Source: Niallia alba
Lineage (GTDB): Bacteria; Bacillota; Bacilli; Bacillales; Cytobacillaceae
DNA: 64,000 nt
Direction of reading: 5' to 3'
NCBI RefSeq assembly: GCF_012933555.1
Contig: NZ_JABBPK010000001.1
Span: forward strand, 412,001-476,000
Under the pieces are notes generated by a model. It ran no database searches. It worked only from the letters and a program-made list of their open reading frames with translations, and was not told where the DNA came from. Below, one piece after another: positions 17,584 to 26,972 of the stretch (positions within the stretch are counted from its first letter, which is position 1; every line of letters starts with the position of its first letter). The translations under genes and the position numbers were made by a program.

Positions 17584-17700
17584 TTAACGTGCAGCGGTTG
17601 TAGAATTTACCTTTGATTGTTTGCGTTTTTCCCATAGTTTTTTAGCGAAGGGATAAATGATAGGTCCCCACGTAATCATTCGTCTGAACATTTTTTTCAT
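17584..17700 (-). CDS. Small basic protein, 38 residues
   Basis: An open frame on the minus strand begins MKKMFRRMITWGPIIYPFAK, with a short hydrophobic centre (ITWGPIIYPF), and ends in a basic tail with KLWEKRKQ and a final TTAAR. An AAAGGATGTGAG stretch lies upstream of the ATG, slightly far. I infer a real membrane-associated small protein from the ribosome site, start and non-random composition; I do not know a function. It is transcribed against the penicillin-binding protein gene and converges with the mannitol cluster. Confidence 0.5.
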   Translation of the reverse strand: MKKMFRRMITWGPIIYPFAKKLWEKRKQSKVNSTTAAR

Positions 17701-17942
17701 TATCTCTCACATCCTTTTATTCTTTATAAGGTCTTTTCCCGAAAGAACGATTGTATAAACAATAATCCCTATTCTAGTTAAATTTGGTAATATTAGAGCG
17801 AAGTACCTTCTTGTAATTTAGAAAAAAAGAGAATATAGTTTTCATAGATACTTGCAACATATAAGTGATAATAAACGTCTAATGTATGGATAGACCGAAA
17901 GAAGAAATTATTCCATGAGTAAAAGTAAAGGATAGGTAATTG

Positions 17943-20042
17943 ATGGATAGATTAAAACCATATTGGGAAGGATTTCGACGTTTCTGGAAAAAGAGACATC
18001 TTACCCAAATTATACTTTTGGCTTTATTATTAGTTGTTTTAATAGCGATATTATATTTTACGTATTTAGCAACACAAGCAAATGTCAGTACGCTAAAGGC
18101 TGGATTAAGCCAAGCTACGATTATTTATGATAAAGATGGGGATGAAGCAACCCAAATTAGAACGGAAAGAACAGAAGGCATCGAATTGAAGGATGTACCT
18201 AAATACGTTCCAGCCGCAGTTGTTTCAATTGAAGATGAACGTTTCTATCAACATAATGGATTTGATATAAAAGGGATTAGCCGCGCCTTCTTTAAAAATA
18301 TCTTTGCAGGAAGAATTACCGGTGGAGGAAGTACGATTACGCAACAGTTAACAAAGAACGCTTTGTTAACATCCGAACAGACTTATAAGCGAAAAGCAGA
18401 AGAATTATTTCTTGCGGTAGAAATAGAGAAGCATTATGAAAAAGAAGAAATTTTGCAAATGTATTTAAATCATGTTTATTTTGGCAGTGGAGCATGGGGG
18501 ATTAGCCAGGCGTCACTGAAATATTTCAATAAAGATATTAAGGATGTATCTATAAGTGAAGCTGCATTACTTGCGGGAATATTGCAAGCGCCATCTGCAT
18601 TAGATCCATATAACAATTATGATGGTGCTGTTAATCGTCGTAATCTTGTTCTAAAGAAAATGGTAGATTTAAAACAAATAACAAAAGACGAGTATCAACA
18701 GGCAGTAAATGAAAAAATTGTCTTGGAAAATGGGGGAGGCTCTTTTATTGAAAGAGAATATCCATATTATGTGGACGCAGTTATCGATGAAGCGATAAAA
18801 AAATACGGTCTTACCCAAGAAGAACTTTTAAAAAGAGGGTATAAAATTTATACGGAGATGGACCAAAATCTCCAGTCTACATTAGAAAAAACCTTTGCTA
18901 GGGATTCCTTATTTCCGAGAAGTGCTGATGGAACATCAGCACAAGGCGGAGCAGTATTACTCGACCCAGAAACAGGAGGAGTAAGAGGGTTAGTTGGAGG
19001 TAGAGGGGAACAAGTTTTCAGAGGTTTTAACCGGGCTACTCAAATTAGAGTACAACCAGGATCTACGATGAAGCCACTTGCTGTTTATACACCCGCTTTA
19101 GAAAAGGGCTATAAGATTGATTCGATGTTAGAAGATAAGCCATTTAAGAAGGGGGATTACGAACCACAGAACTTCACGAAGACATATAAAGGGGAGGTTC
19201 CGATGTATGAAGCCTTAGAAGACTCCTTAAATGTTCCAGCAGTCTGGCTATTAGACAAAATTGGATTGGAGAATGGTCTTAAATCACTTGATCGGTTCGG
19301 TATTCCTTATGAAAAAGAGGATGAATATTTAGGGATAGCTTTAGGTGGGATGACCAGAGGGGTTTCTCCATTGCAAATGGCGAGTGCTTATTCTGCCTTT
19401 CCTAATGAGGGAATTCGAATGGAAAGTCATTTGATTACCAAAATTGTTGGACCGACAGGCAATGTTATTGCCGATTATGAACCAACGTCAACAAGAGTTA
19501 CTTCTAGATCTGTTACCAATGACATGACATCAATGTTGCTAGATGTTATTAAATCAGGAACAGGTCAAGGGGCAAAAGTGACTGGATTCCAAATTGCTGG
19601 AAAAACTGGATCTACTCAATTGGATAATAGTAATATTTCTGGTACGAAGGATCAGTGGTTTGTCGGATATACTCCTAATTTAGTTGGAGCGATGTGGTTA
19701 GGCTATGATAAAACAGATGATACACATTATCTACCAAGCAAAAGTTCGGGAGATGTAGTACCTATTTTTAAAACTATTATGGACCAAGCTGTGCAATATG
19801 TGGAGCCAGAGAATTTTAATGTTTTATCTGTAAGTGATAGACTTGCAAATAAAGATAGTGGAAATGTTAATAAAAAAGTGGAAGAAACGAAAAAAGTCAT
19901 TAAAGAAAAAGCGGAGGAATTAGAAACCACTATTAAAGAGAATTCGTCAAAATGGAGCCAGGTCGTAGATGAAATAAAAAAAGATGCGAAAAAGGTAAAT
20001 GAAAAGGTAAAAGGGAAGTTACAAGAAATACTGGGAAATTAG
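17943..20042 (+). CDS. Class A penicillin-binding protein (transglycosylase/transpeptidase)
   Basis: Bifunctional peptidoglycan synthase of 699 residues, close in size and layout to B. subtilis PbpG/PbpF. One N-terminal membrane anchor (about residues 23-46); glycosyltransferase domain with EDERFYQHNGFD (catalytic Glu) and GGGSTITQQLTKN; transpeptidase domain with GSTMKP (SxxK), SLN (SxN) and KTGST (KTG). The last 70 residues form a charged Lys/Glu helix outside the catalytic fold. TTG at 17940 directly precedes ATG 17943; both suit the AAAGGA site. Acts on the outer face of the membrane using lipid II. Single gene with a strong terminator. Confidence 0.93.
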   Translation: MDRLKPYWEGFRRFWKKRHLTQIILLALLLVVLIAILYFTYLATQANVSTLKAGLSQATIIYDKDGDEATQIRTERTEGIELKDVPKYVPAAVVSIEDERFYQHNGFDIKGISRAFFKNIFAGRITGGGSTITQQLTKNALLTSEQTYKRKAEELFLAVEIEKHYEKEEILQMYLNHVYFGSGAWGISQASLKYFNKDIKDVSISEAALLAGILQAPSALDPYNNYDGAVNRRNLVLKKMVDLKQITKDEYQQAVNEKIVLENGGGSFIEREYPYYVDAVIDEAIKKYGLTQEELLKRGYKIYTEMDQNLQSTLEKTFARDSLFPRSADGTSAQGGAVLLDPETGGVRGLVGGRGEQVFRGFNRATQIRVQPGSTMKPLAVYTPALEKGYKIDSMLEDKPFKKGDYEPQNFTKTYKGEVPMYEALEDSLNVPAVWLLDKIGLENGLKSLDRFGIPYEKEDEYLGIALGGMTRGVSPLQMASAYSAFPNEGIRMESHLITKIVGPTGNVIADYEPTSTRVTSRSVTNDMTSMLLDVIKSGTGQGAKVTGFQIAGKTGSTQLDNSNISGTKDQWFVGYTPNLVGAMWLGYDKTDDTHYLPSKSSGDVVPIFKTIMDQAVQYVEPENFNVLSVSDRLANKDSGNVNKKVEETKKVIKEKAEELETTIKENSSKWSQVVDEIKKDAKKVNEKVKGKLQEILGN

Positions 20043-20055
20043 TATTTTCAACAGG

Positions 20056-20114
20056 GTAGAAAAATATACTGGAACTAGTAGTTAATGCGACTATAGACAG
20101 TATATTTTTCTATC
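20056..20114 (+). terminator. Terminator after the penicillin-binding protein gene
   Basis: GTAGAAAAATATACTG pairs with CAGTATATTTTTCTAT around a loop of about 26 bases; T-rich sequence follows. Confidence 0.75.
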
Positions 20115-20669
20115 TATTTTTATTCTTCCGTTACTGGAATAGTAGATTGTAGAGAAAGTCTATGTTTGAAGTATAACTTGTTGTAGAAACTATAGAGAAT
20201 AATCAAGATAAATACGTTTAATTAAATGAGGCATGTGATAAATATAACAGAATAAATGAAAAGGAGGAGACGAAATTTTAAGGAGTGAAAGTTAAGCAAA
20301 ATAATGGAAAAGTCAACTAGGTTCAATTATAATTAATGTAAGCGTTTTATATTATTTATAAAGCGAATAATAAGTTTGGAAAAAATGTTTGTGACAGAAT
20401 TGTGGACATGGATTTTAACAATGGCATCTGCTATAATAAAAAGGTTGATAAAATCTTGAATTCGCGGAAAACATAAGAATAGAAAATGTTAAAATTGGTA
20501 AATTTATACTTACGTTTTTTGTCACAAATAATAGGTTCGAGATGTGATATCATCATACAGGTAGTAATAATCGTTATTTTACCTCATGTAATATGAATGT
20601 TCTATGTCTAAATAGCGAACATTCTGTGAATATTTTAACATTTGAACTTAAACGGAAGGAGCTGTACAA
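20115..20669. other. Long non-coding leader region before qoxA
   Basis: About 550 bases without a convincing gene. Apart from the promoter elements it holds a GAATGTTC/GAACATTC hairpin (about 20596-20627) in the presumed leader, shortly before the ribosome site. A GTG frame of 11 codons at about 20286 behind AAGGA is too short to claim. Confidence 0.5.
20328..20437 (+). promoter_or_regulatory. Control region of qoxABCD: two -10 elements and a cre site
   Basis: Upstream candidate: TGGAAA (20305-20310), 17 bp, TATAAT (20328-20333), followed at once by TGTAAGCGTTTTAT (20337-20350), a 12/14 match to the CcpA operator. Downstream candidate: an extended -10 TGCTATAAT (TATAAT 20432-20437) with a weak -35. 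Which is used is not decidable by eye. Confidence 0.5.
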
Positions 20670-21599
20670 ATGAAAAAGGGAGTTTTAGTTTCGCTTTTAG
20701 CAATTGTACCATTATTCATTTTAAGTGGCTGTGAATCGATGGTTGTATTCGATCCGCAAGGTCCTGTCGCTAGAAGTATTACGGACTTAATTAACTGGTC
20801 AATTTTATTAATGGCTTTTGTATGTCTTGTAGTTTTTGCACTATTTGGCTACATAGTTTGGAAATATCGTGCAACGAAAGAGAATGCTGATTATGAACCA
20901 GATGAACATGGAAGTACTAAGCTTGAAATTGTTTGGACTGTAATCCCATTCTTAATTATTATTGCATTAACGATTCCAACTGTAAAAACAATTTATGCAT
21001 TAGAGGATGTACCAAAAGATTACAAAGACCATGATCCAATTGTGATTAATGTAACTTCTGCAGATTGGAAGTGGATTTTTAGCTATCCAGAAGAAGGAAT
21101 TGAAACAGTCAATTACGTAAATATTCCTGCTGGTGTACCTATTGAGTTTAAATTAACTTCTGCTGGTACCATGCAATCATTCTGGATTCCTGCATTAGCT
21201 GGTCAAAAATACACAATGTATGGAGCTGAAACAGATTTATATGTTGTGGCAGATAACCCAGGTAACTATGAAGGACAAAATACAAGCTTTAATGGTAAAG
21301 GTTATGCAGAGATGAAGTTTGATGTCGAAGCAAAAACTTTAGAAGACTATGATAAGTGGGTAGACGAAGTAAAAGAGAATGCCCCTGAATTAACAGAGGA
21401 AAAATATAAAGAAATTATCAAGCCTACACACTTAGGCCGTTTGACTTTCTCTAATACACATTTAGAATGGATCGATCACGGTAAAGGTGGAGACTCAAAT
21501 TATTATTTAAACCCTGAGTTATATCGAGTTCATGGATATCCAGGTAGAACATTTGAAAAGAACCAAGAGTCTGACGGGGGTGAAAAGGATGCACATTAA
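20670..21599 (+). CDS. qoxA: Cytochrome aa3-600 quinol oxidase subunit II
   Basis: 309 residues. Lipoprotein signal with lipobox LSGC (Cys21), two membrane segments (about 42-65 and 88-110), and an extracellular cupredoxin domain. The residues that hold CuA in cytochrome c oxidases (CxxxC, His, Met) are absent, so this subunit serves a quinol oxidase taking electrons from menaquinol. First gene of qoxABCD; start set by GGAAGGAG. Its end overlaps qoxB by 11 bases. Confidence 0.95.
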   Translation: MKKGVLVSLLAIVPLFILSGCESMVVFDPQGPVARSITDLINWSILLMAFVCLVVFALFGYIVWKYRATKENADYEPDEHGSTKLEIVWTVIPFLIIIALTIPTVKTIYALEDVPKDYKDHDPIVINVTSADWKWIFSYPEEGIETVNYVNIPAGVPIEFKLTSAGTMQSFWIPALAGQKYTMYGAETDLYVVADNPGNYEGQNTSFNGKGYAEMKFDVEAKTLEDYDKWVDEVKENAPELTEEKYKEIIKPTHLGRLTFSNTHLEWIDHGKGGDSNYYLNPELYRVHGYPGRTFEKNQESDGGEKDAH

Positions 21600-23541
21600 G
21601 TGGGATGATATCGTTATTACTGGCGATCCCCTTATATTATCTGCTCAAATAGGTATTACGCTAACAATGCTTGCTATTGTAGTTGGTGTTACTTATTTTA
21701 AGAAGTGGCAATATTTATGGGATGAATGGATAACAACGGTTGATCACAAAAAAATCGGTATCATGTATATTATTGTTGCCGTATTAATGTTCTTCCGTGG
21801 TGGAGTCGACGGTTTGATGATGAAATATCAAACCTCAGCTCCTGAAATGAAATTCTTAGATGCACAGCATTACAATGAAGTATTTACAACGCACGGCGTT
21901 ATTATGATTCTTTTTATGGCGATGCCAGCGTTAATCGGATTAATGAACGTAGTAATACCTTTGCAAATTGGAGCACGTGACGTTGCGTTTCCACAGTTGA
22001 ATGCATTAAGCTTTTGGCTAACATTTAGTGGGGCGATGCTTTTCAATATTTCTTTCGTAATTGGTGGATCTCCTGATGCAGGATGGACATCCTATTTCCC
22101 TCTAGCTGGGAAAGAATTTACACCAGGGGTTGGTAACAACTTCTATGCAATTGGGCTGCAAATTGCCGGTATTGGTACGCTGATGACGGGTATTAACTTT
22201 ATTGTTACCATCTTGAAAATGCGTGCAAAAGGCATGACTTTAATGAAAATGCCAATGTTCACTTGGACATCTTTAATCACAAACGTTATTATTGTGTTTG
22301 CATTCCCTATTTTAACGGTTGCATTAGCATTGATGACATTTGATCGTTTATTCGGAACACATTTCTTCACGATTTCTGGCGGAGGAAATGCGATGCTTTG
22401 GAATAACCTATTCTGGTTATGGGGACATCCAGAGGTATATATCGTAATCTTGCCAGCGTTTGGTATGTTCTCAGAAATCATCGCAACATTCTCGAAAAAG
22501 CGTTTATACGGTTATAACTCGATGATTATCTCTATTATTGGTATTGCTTTATTGAGTTTCGTTGTTTGGGTTCACCATTTCTATACAATGGGATCTGGAC
22601 CAGTTGTAAACTCTGTTTTCTCGATTACGACGATGTTAATTGCGGTACCAACCGGGGTTAAAATTTTCAACTGGCTATTTACAATGAGAAAAGGTCGCAT
22701 TCAGTTTACAACGGCTATGCTATGGTCTCTTGCATTTATTCCAACCTTTACTATCGGTGGGGTAACTGGAGTTATGCTTGCAATGGCTGCAGCAGACTAT
22801 CAATATCATAATACATTATTCTTAGTAGCTCATTTCCACTATGTATTAATACCAGGTGTTGTATATGCAGTATTTGCTGGTTTCTATTACTGGTGGCCAA
22901 AAATGTTCGGTTATGCTCTAAACGAACGTTTAGGAAAATGGCATTTCTGGTTGTTTAATATTGGTTTTAACGTAACATTTATGCCAATGTTCTTCTTAGG
23001 TTTAAAAGGGGCAGTAAGACGTTCTTATACGTTCTCTGCAGAATCTGGATTTGCACCATTGTTTATGCTATCTGCAATTGGTTCCTTAATTCTTGCAGCA
23101 GGTTTCGCTGTACTTGTTTATAACATTTACTATAGTACTCGTTATGCAGATAGAAAGATTTCTACAGATCCATGGGATGCAAGAACATTAGAATGGCATA
23201 CAGCTTCTCCAGTTCAGCCATATAACTTTGCTATTACACCAGAAGTTAAAGCATTAGATGCATTCTGGTATATGAAGAAAAATAACGAAGGTTTAGTATT
23301 AAAAGAAGAAGAATTAGAAGAAATACACATGCCAAGCAATTCTTGGCTGCCAATTTACATGTGTGTTGTATTTGGTGTAGTTGGTTTCTTCCTAGTATTT
23401 GAATGGTTTATTCCAGCTGCAATCTGCAGTTTAGGTATTTTTGTAGGCTTAATAATTCGTTCCTTTGATTATGACGAAGGTTACCATATTAAACTGGATG
23501 TTATTAAGAAAACGGAACGCGCATGGAGAGGTGAGAAATAA
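21589..23541 (+). CDS. qoxB: Quinol oxidase subunit I (haem-copper core)
   Basis: 650 residues, about 14-15 membrane segments. The proton-pumping, oxygen-reducing subunit: GHPEVYIVILPAFGMFSEI holds the CuB His and cross-linked Tyr, VVWVHHFYTMG the CuB His pair, and HFHYVLIPG the haem a and a3 ligands. The start at ATG 21589 (MHIKWDDIVITGDPLIL) agrees with the family N terminus and has GGGGGTG upstream; the frame is open further upstream only because it overlaps qoxA. Stop overlaps the qoxC start by one base. Confidence 0.96.
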   Translation: MHIKWDDIVITGDPLILSAQIGITLTMLAIVVGVTYFKKWQYLWDEWITTVDHKKIGIMYIIVAVLMFFRGGVDGLMMKYQTSAPEMKFLDAQHYNEVFTTHGVIMILFMAMPALIGLMNVVIPLQIGARDVAFPQLNALSFWLTFSGAMLFNISFVIGGSPDAGWTSYFPLAGKEFTPGVGNNFYAIGLQIAGIGTLMTGINFIVTILKMRAKGMTLMKMPMFTWTSLITNVIIVFAFPILTVALALMTFDRLFGTHFFTISGGGNAMLWNNLFWLWGHPEVYIVILPAFGMFSEIIATFSKKRLYGYNSMIISIIGIALLSFVVWVHHFYTMGSGPVVNSVFSITTMLIAVPTGVKIFNWLFTMRKGRIQFTTAMLWSLAFIPTFTIGGVTGVMLAMAAADYQYHNTLFLVAHFHYVLIPGVVYAVFAGFYYWWPKMFGYALNERLGKWHFWLFNIGFNVTFMPMFFLGLKGAVRRSYTFSAESGFAPLFMLSAIGSLILAAGFAVLVYNIYYSTRYADRKISTDPWDARTLEWHTASPVQPYNFAITPEVKALDAFWYMKKNNEGLVLKEEELEEIHMPSNSWLPIYMCVVFGVVGFFLVFEWFIPAAICSLGIFVGLIIRSFDYDEGYHIKLDVIKKTERAWRGEK

Positions 23542-24143
23542 TGGCAAAAGTCGATAAGTCTTTACCACTAGAATATCAGACAGAGCAAAGCCGCTTAAAC
23601 ATTCTAGGCTTCTGGATCTTCCTTGGTGCGGAGGTTGTATTATTCGCTACCTTGTTTGCAGCCTATGGATCTTTAAAGGATAACTTTGCAGGCGGTCCTA
23701 CTCCAGCAGAATTATTTAAATTAAAAGATGTAATGATTGAAACACTTCTACTATTAACAAGTAGTTTCACATGCGGTATCGCTATCTGGTATATGCGTCG
23801 CCAAAATTTAAAAGGATTATTAACTTGGTTAATTATCACTTTAGCATTAGGTGCAGGATTCGTCTTTGTGGAAATAAATGAATTTATTCATTATGTACAT
23901 GAAGGAGCAACAATGCAGACAAGTGCATTCCTTTCCTCATTCTTTGTATTGCTAGGAACACACGGATTGCACGTATCTTTAGGTATTGGTTGGGCTATAT
24001 TAATCATTATTCAATTGATTAGACACGGCCTAACGCCAACAACTGCTCGTAAGACATTTATTATAAGTTTATATTGGCACTTCTTAGACGTTGTGTGGAT
24101 TTTCATCTTCACATTCGTTTATCTAGCAAGGATGGTGTTTTAG
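23541..24143 (+). CDS. qoxC: Quinol oxidase subunit III
   Basis: 200 residues with five membrane segments; the family motif GFWIFLGAEVVLFATLFAAY near the N terminus and GTHGLHVSLG, LYWHFLDVVWIFIFTFVYL near the end are typical of haem-copper oxidase subunit III of quinol oxidases. Its start overlaps the qoxB stop (TAATG), so translation is coupled. Confidence 0.95.
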   Translation: MAKVDKSLPLEYQTEQSRLNILGFWIFLGAEVVLFATLFAAYGSLKDNFAGGPTPAELFKLKDVMIETLLLLTSSFTCGIAIWYMRRQNLKGLLTWLIITLALGAGFVFVEINEFIHYVHEGATMQTSAFLSSFFVLLGTHGLHVSLGIGWAILIIIQLIRHGLTPTTARKTFIISLYWHFLDVVWIFIFTFVYLARMVF

Positions 24144-24449
24144 ATGGCGAAAAATCATGAGAATGAAAAGTTTCCAATCAGTCATATTGCTGGTTTCATC
24201 GTATCTTTATTACTTACCTTTGCGGCAGTAGCGGCTAAGAAATATACGGATCTACCAATGATTACTGTTATGTGGATTATCGGTGCATTGGCAGTTATCC
24301 AAGCTATTCTTCAACTGTTTATGTTTATGCATCTTACAGAAGGCGAAGGAAAAGTACAAACAATTAACATCATTTATGCATTCTTCTGCGCGATTGTCGT
24401 AGCGGGAGGAACAATTTGGGTAATGACATCAGGACACGTTCATTACTAA
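24144..24449 (+). CDS. qoxD: Quinol oxidase subunit IV
   Basis: 101 residues, three membrane segments, the small subunit that helps assemble the aa3-600 oxidase. Begins on the base after the qoxC stop. FPISHIAGFIVSLLLTFAAV and LFMFMHLTEGEGK fit the COX4_pro/CyoD family. Last gene of the operon, followed by a terminator. Confidence 0.93.
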   Translation: MAKNHENEKFPISHIAGFIVSLLLTFAAVAAKKYTDLPMITVMWIIGALAVIQAILQLFMFMHLTEGEGKVQTINIIYAFFCAIVVAGGTIWVMTSGHVHY

Positions 24450-24468
24450 TAAAATATGTATAAAGTAG

Positions 24469-24499
24469 AAAAAAACCTCCATTTGGGGGTTTTTTCTTT
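24469..24499 (+). terminator. Terminator of qoxABCD
   Basis: GAAAAAAACC-TCC and GGGGGTTTTTTC pair around ATTT; T-rich tail. Confidence 0.8.
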
Positions 24500-24811
24500 T
24501 GTATAAAACATGACAAAATAATTAGGTAATAGGAATGGTTGTTTCTTGAAATTTTGAGATAATTCATCCCCGTCTCCGAAAAGGCATTATCTCTCCATTT
24601 ATAGGAGCTATAAATATTTCTATAAGTGAGCAATCAAAATACTGCGCTTATTCTATGAAAAGCGAACTTTCATATTGTAAATAAATACTTATTAGTAGTA
24701 ATTAATAAATCATTTTCAAAAGATAAAAATACTAGCAGATGGTTGCTTTTTTAATGACTTCCCTCCAAAATAAAAGAGAGAAGGAATATTTCATTTAATG
24801 AGGAGGCCTAT
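24500..24811. other. Non-coding stretch with a GAGATAAT/ATTATCTC hairpin
   Basis: No gene seen. The one structure is GAGATAAT (about 24558-24565) pairing with ATTATCTC (about 24588-24595) around a 22-base loop; there is no T run, so it is not a normal terminator. Confidence 0.4.
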
Positions 24812-25804
24812 ATGACGATTAGATTTGGAATCATCGGAACTAATTGGATTACAGAATCTTTTATTGAAGGCGCTAGCGAAATAGAGGATTTTCAATTAAC
24901 TGCTATATACTCAAGAACAGAGGAAAAAGCGAAAGCGTTTGCGAAAAAGCACAATGCAGAATATACATATACTAGTTTAGAGGAAATGGCAAAGAGTGAC
25001 AAAATCGATGCAGTATATATTGCTAGTCCTAATGCCTATCACGCACAACAGTCTATCATTTTTTTGAAAAATAAAAAGCACGTTCTAACAGAGAAAGCAA
25101 TTGCTTCCAATGCGGTTGAAGTGAAACAAATGATTGCTGCTGCGAAGGAAAATAATGTCCTATTAATGGAGGCGCTTAAAACTACCTTTCTTCCTAACTT
25201 TAAGGTTGTACAAGAGAATTTACATAAAGTCGGAAAAATCCGTCGTGCTTTTGTAAGCTATTGTCAGTATTCTTCCCGGTATGATGCTTATAAGGAAGGT
25301 ACTATATTAAATGCATTTAAGCCAGAATTGTCAAATGGAGCATTAATGGATATTGGTGTTTATTGTCTTTACCCAATGGTACTTCTTTTTGGAAAACCAG
25401 AGAAAGTAAAGGCGAATAGTTTCTTATTGGAATCTGGGGTTGACGGAGAAGGAAGTATTATCTTAGGTTATCCGGATATGGATGTGATACTAATGTATTC
25501 TAAAATAGCAAATTCCTATATTCCGTCTGAAATTCAAGGAGAAGAGGGAAATTTATTAATCAATCAAATGAACACCCCTACGAAAGTAGAATTTATTCCT
25601 CGAAAAGGGGAAGTGGAGAATCTAACCCTTCCTCAAAAAGAAGCTTCTATGTTTTATGAGGCGCAAGAATTTATTGAATTGATTAAGGCAGGAAAAGTAG
25701 AATCTTCCGTAAACTCCTATAACGTTTCTTTGTCTGTAATGGAAATTATGGATGAGGTAAGAAGACAAACGGGAGTTGTATTTCCTGCGGACACAAACAA
25801 GTAA
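24812..25804 (+). CDS. Gfo/Idh/MocA-family oxidoreductase
   Basis: 330-residue soluble dehydrogenase. N-terminal Rossmann fold RFGIIGTNWITESFIEGA, then YIASPNAYHAQQ and the EKAIASN motif (Ala in place of the usual Pro of EKP), with the C-terminal substrate domain MDIGVYCLYPM. Family members act on sugars, inositols or sugar derivatives with NAD(P). The fructokinase 35 bases downstream, apparently in the same transcript, suggests a sugar role, but the substrate cannot be named. Start follows GAGGAGG. Confidence 0.85.
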   Translation: MTIRFGIIGTNWITESFIEGASEIEDFQLTAIYSRTEEKAKAFAKKHNAEYTYTSLEEMAKSDKIDAVYIASPNAYHAQQSIIFLKNKKHVLTEKAIASNAVEVKQMIAAAKENNVLLMEALKTTFLPNFKVVQENLHKVGKIRRAFVSYCQYSSRYDAYKEGTILNAFKPELSNGALMDIGVYCLYPMVLLFGKPEKVKANSFLLESGVDGEGSIILGYPDMDVILMYSKIANSYIPSEIQGEEGNLLINQMNTPTKVEFIPRKGEVENLTLPQKEASMFYEAQEFIELIKAGKVESSVNSYNVSLSVMEIMDEVRRQTGVVFPADTNK

Positions 25805-25839
25805 GTGAGTTTATAAAACATTATAAGGGGAGAGGAACC

Positions 25840-26736
25840 ATGTCACTATACGGTGCTATTGAAGCTGGCGGAACAAAATTTGTCTGTGCAGTGGGAGATG
25901 CAAAAGGAAACATTCAAGAAAGAATTTCTATTCCAACGACAACACCAGAGGAAACAATGCCAGAGGTTATCGCTTTTTTTAAGAGGTTTCCAATCGACGC
26001 AATTGGAATCGGATCATTTGGTCCGATTGATGTGGATAAAAATAGTCCTACTTATGGAAATGTAACAACCACTCCAAAATTAGCTTGGAAAGACTATCCA
26101 TTATTGAAAGCAATTAAAGATGAATTTTCTGTACCAACTGGTTTTAACACAGATGTAAATGTAGCTGCTTTAGGAGAGGCAAAGCTTGGTGCTGCTAAAG
26201 GCGTAGATAATTGCTTATATATTACGGTTGGTACAGGCATTGGTGCGGGCGCTTATATTAATGGAGAACTGTTACAAGGGTTAACCCATCCAGAAATGGG
26301 CCATATTTTAGTAAGAAGGCATGCAAAAGATACGTATAAAGGAAGATGCCCATACCACGGTGATTGTTTAGAAGGCTTAGCTGCTGGACCAGCAATTGAA
26401 GAACGCTGGGGCGAAAAGGCTTTTCATCTAAGTGATAAAGAGGAAGTATGGGAAATGGAAGGCTATTATATTGCCCAAGCCCTTATGCAATATATTTTAA
26501 TCCTATCTCCTAAAAAAATTATTCTTGGTGGAGGCGTAATGAATCAAGAGCATGTGCTGACACATGTTTATCGTCATTTAAGCGATCTATTAAATGGTTA
26601 TGTTTCGTATCCAGAAGTCCAAGATAAGATGAATGAGTATATTGTTAGACCAGGATTAGGAGATAATGCTGGCATAACAGGAGGGCTTCTTCTTGCGGAA
26701 AAAGTTTTGGAGGAAAGTAAAGCGCCAATTAACTAA
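25840..26736 (+). CDS. Fructokinase (ROK family)
   Basis: 298 residues, nearly the length of B. subtilis YdhR/GmuE. ATP-binding IEAGGTKFVCAVG at the N terminus, catalytic Asp in NTDVNVAALGE, the TVGTGIGAG loop, and a zinc site HPEMGH...CPYHGDCLEGLAAGPA. The enzyme makes fructose 6-phosphate from fructose in the cytoplasm. Probably co-transcribed with the preceding dehydrogenase. Start set by AAGGGGAGAGG. Confidence 0.9.
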   Translation: MSLYGAIEAGGTKFVCAVGDAKGNIQERISIPTTTPEETMPEVIAFFKRFPIDAIGIGSFGPIDVDKNSPTYGNVTTTPKLAWKDYPLLKAIKDEFSVPTGFNTDVNVAALGEAKLGAAKGVDNCLYITVGTGIGAGAYINGELLQGLTHPEMGHILVRRHAKDTYKGRCPYHGDCLEGLAAGPAIEERWGEKAFHLSDKEEVWEMEGYYIAQALMQYILILSPKKIILGGGVMNQEHVLTHVYRHLSDLLNGYVSYPEVQDKMNEYIVRPGLGDNAGITGGLLLAEKVLEESKAPIN

Positions 26737-26750
26737 ATAAACGTGATAAT

Positions 26751-26792
26751 GAGACCATTTAAAGGAGGGTATCTTTTAAATGGTCTTTTTAT
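26751..26792 (+). terminator. Terminator after the fructokinase gene
   Basis: AGACCATTTAAA pairs with TTTAAATGGTCT around GGAGGGTATC; T run follows. Confidence 0.9.
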
Positions 26793-26972
26793 TTGTATGC
26801 GGCATTCCGAGCAGGGGAATCGCGAAAATCCCTATTTATTATGCAAACCGATAAAATTATGAACAAACTATTTCCTATCCTTTAACAATCCATTAAACAT
26901 GCTGGTAACCTATTGATTCGTTTAGTGAAAGTCGCTTTAATTAGTTAAAAGCAGAAAAATAGGAGAGTATAG

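Noticed and set aside
20381-20560. Rex operator before qoxA (TTGTGACA, TTTTGTCACAAA)
   Set aside because: The halves are not spaced or oriented as in the Rex palindrome TTGTGAA-N4-TTCACAA.
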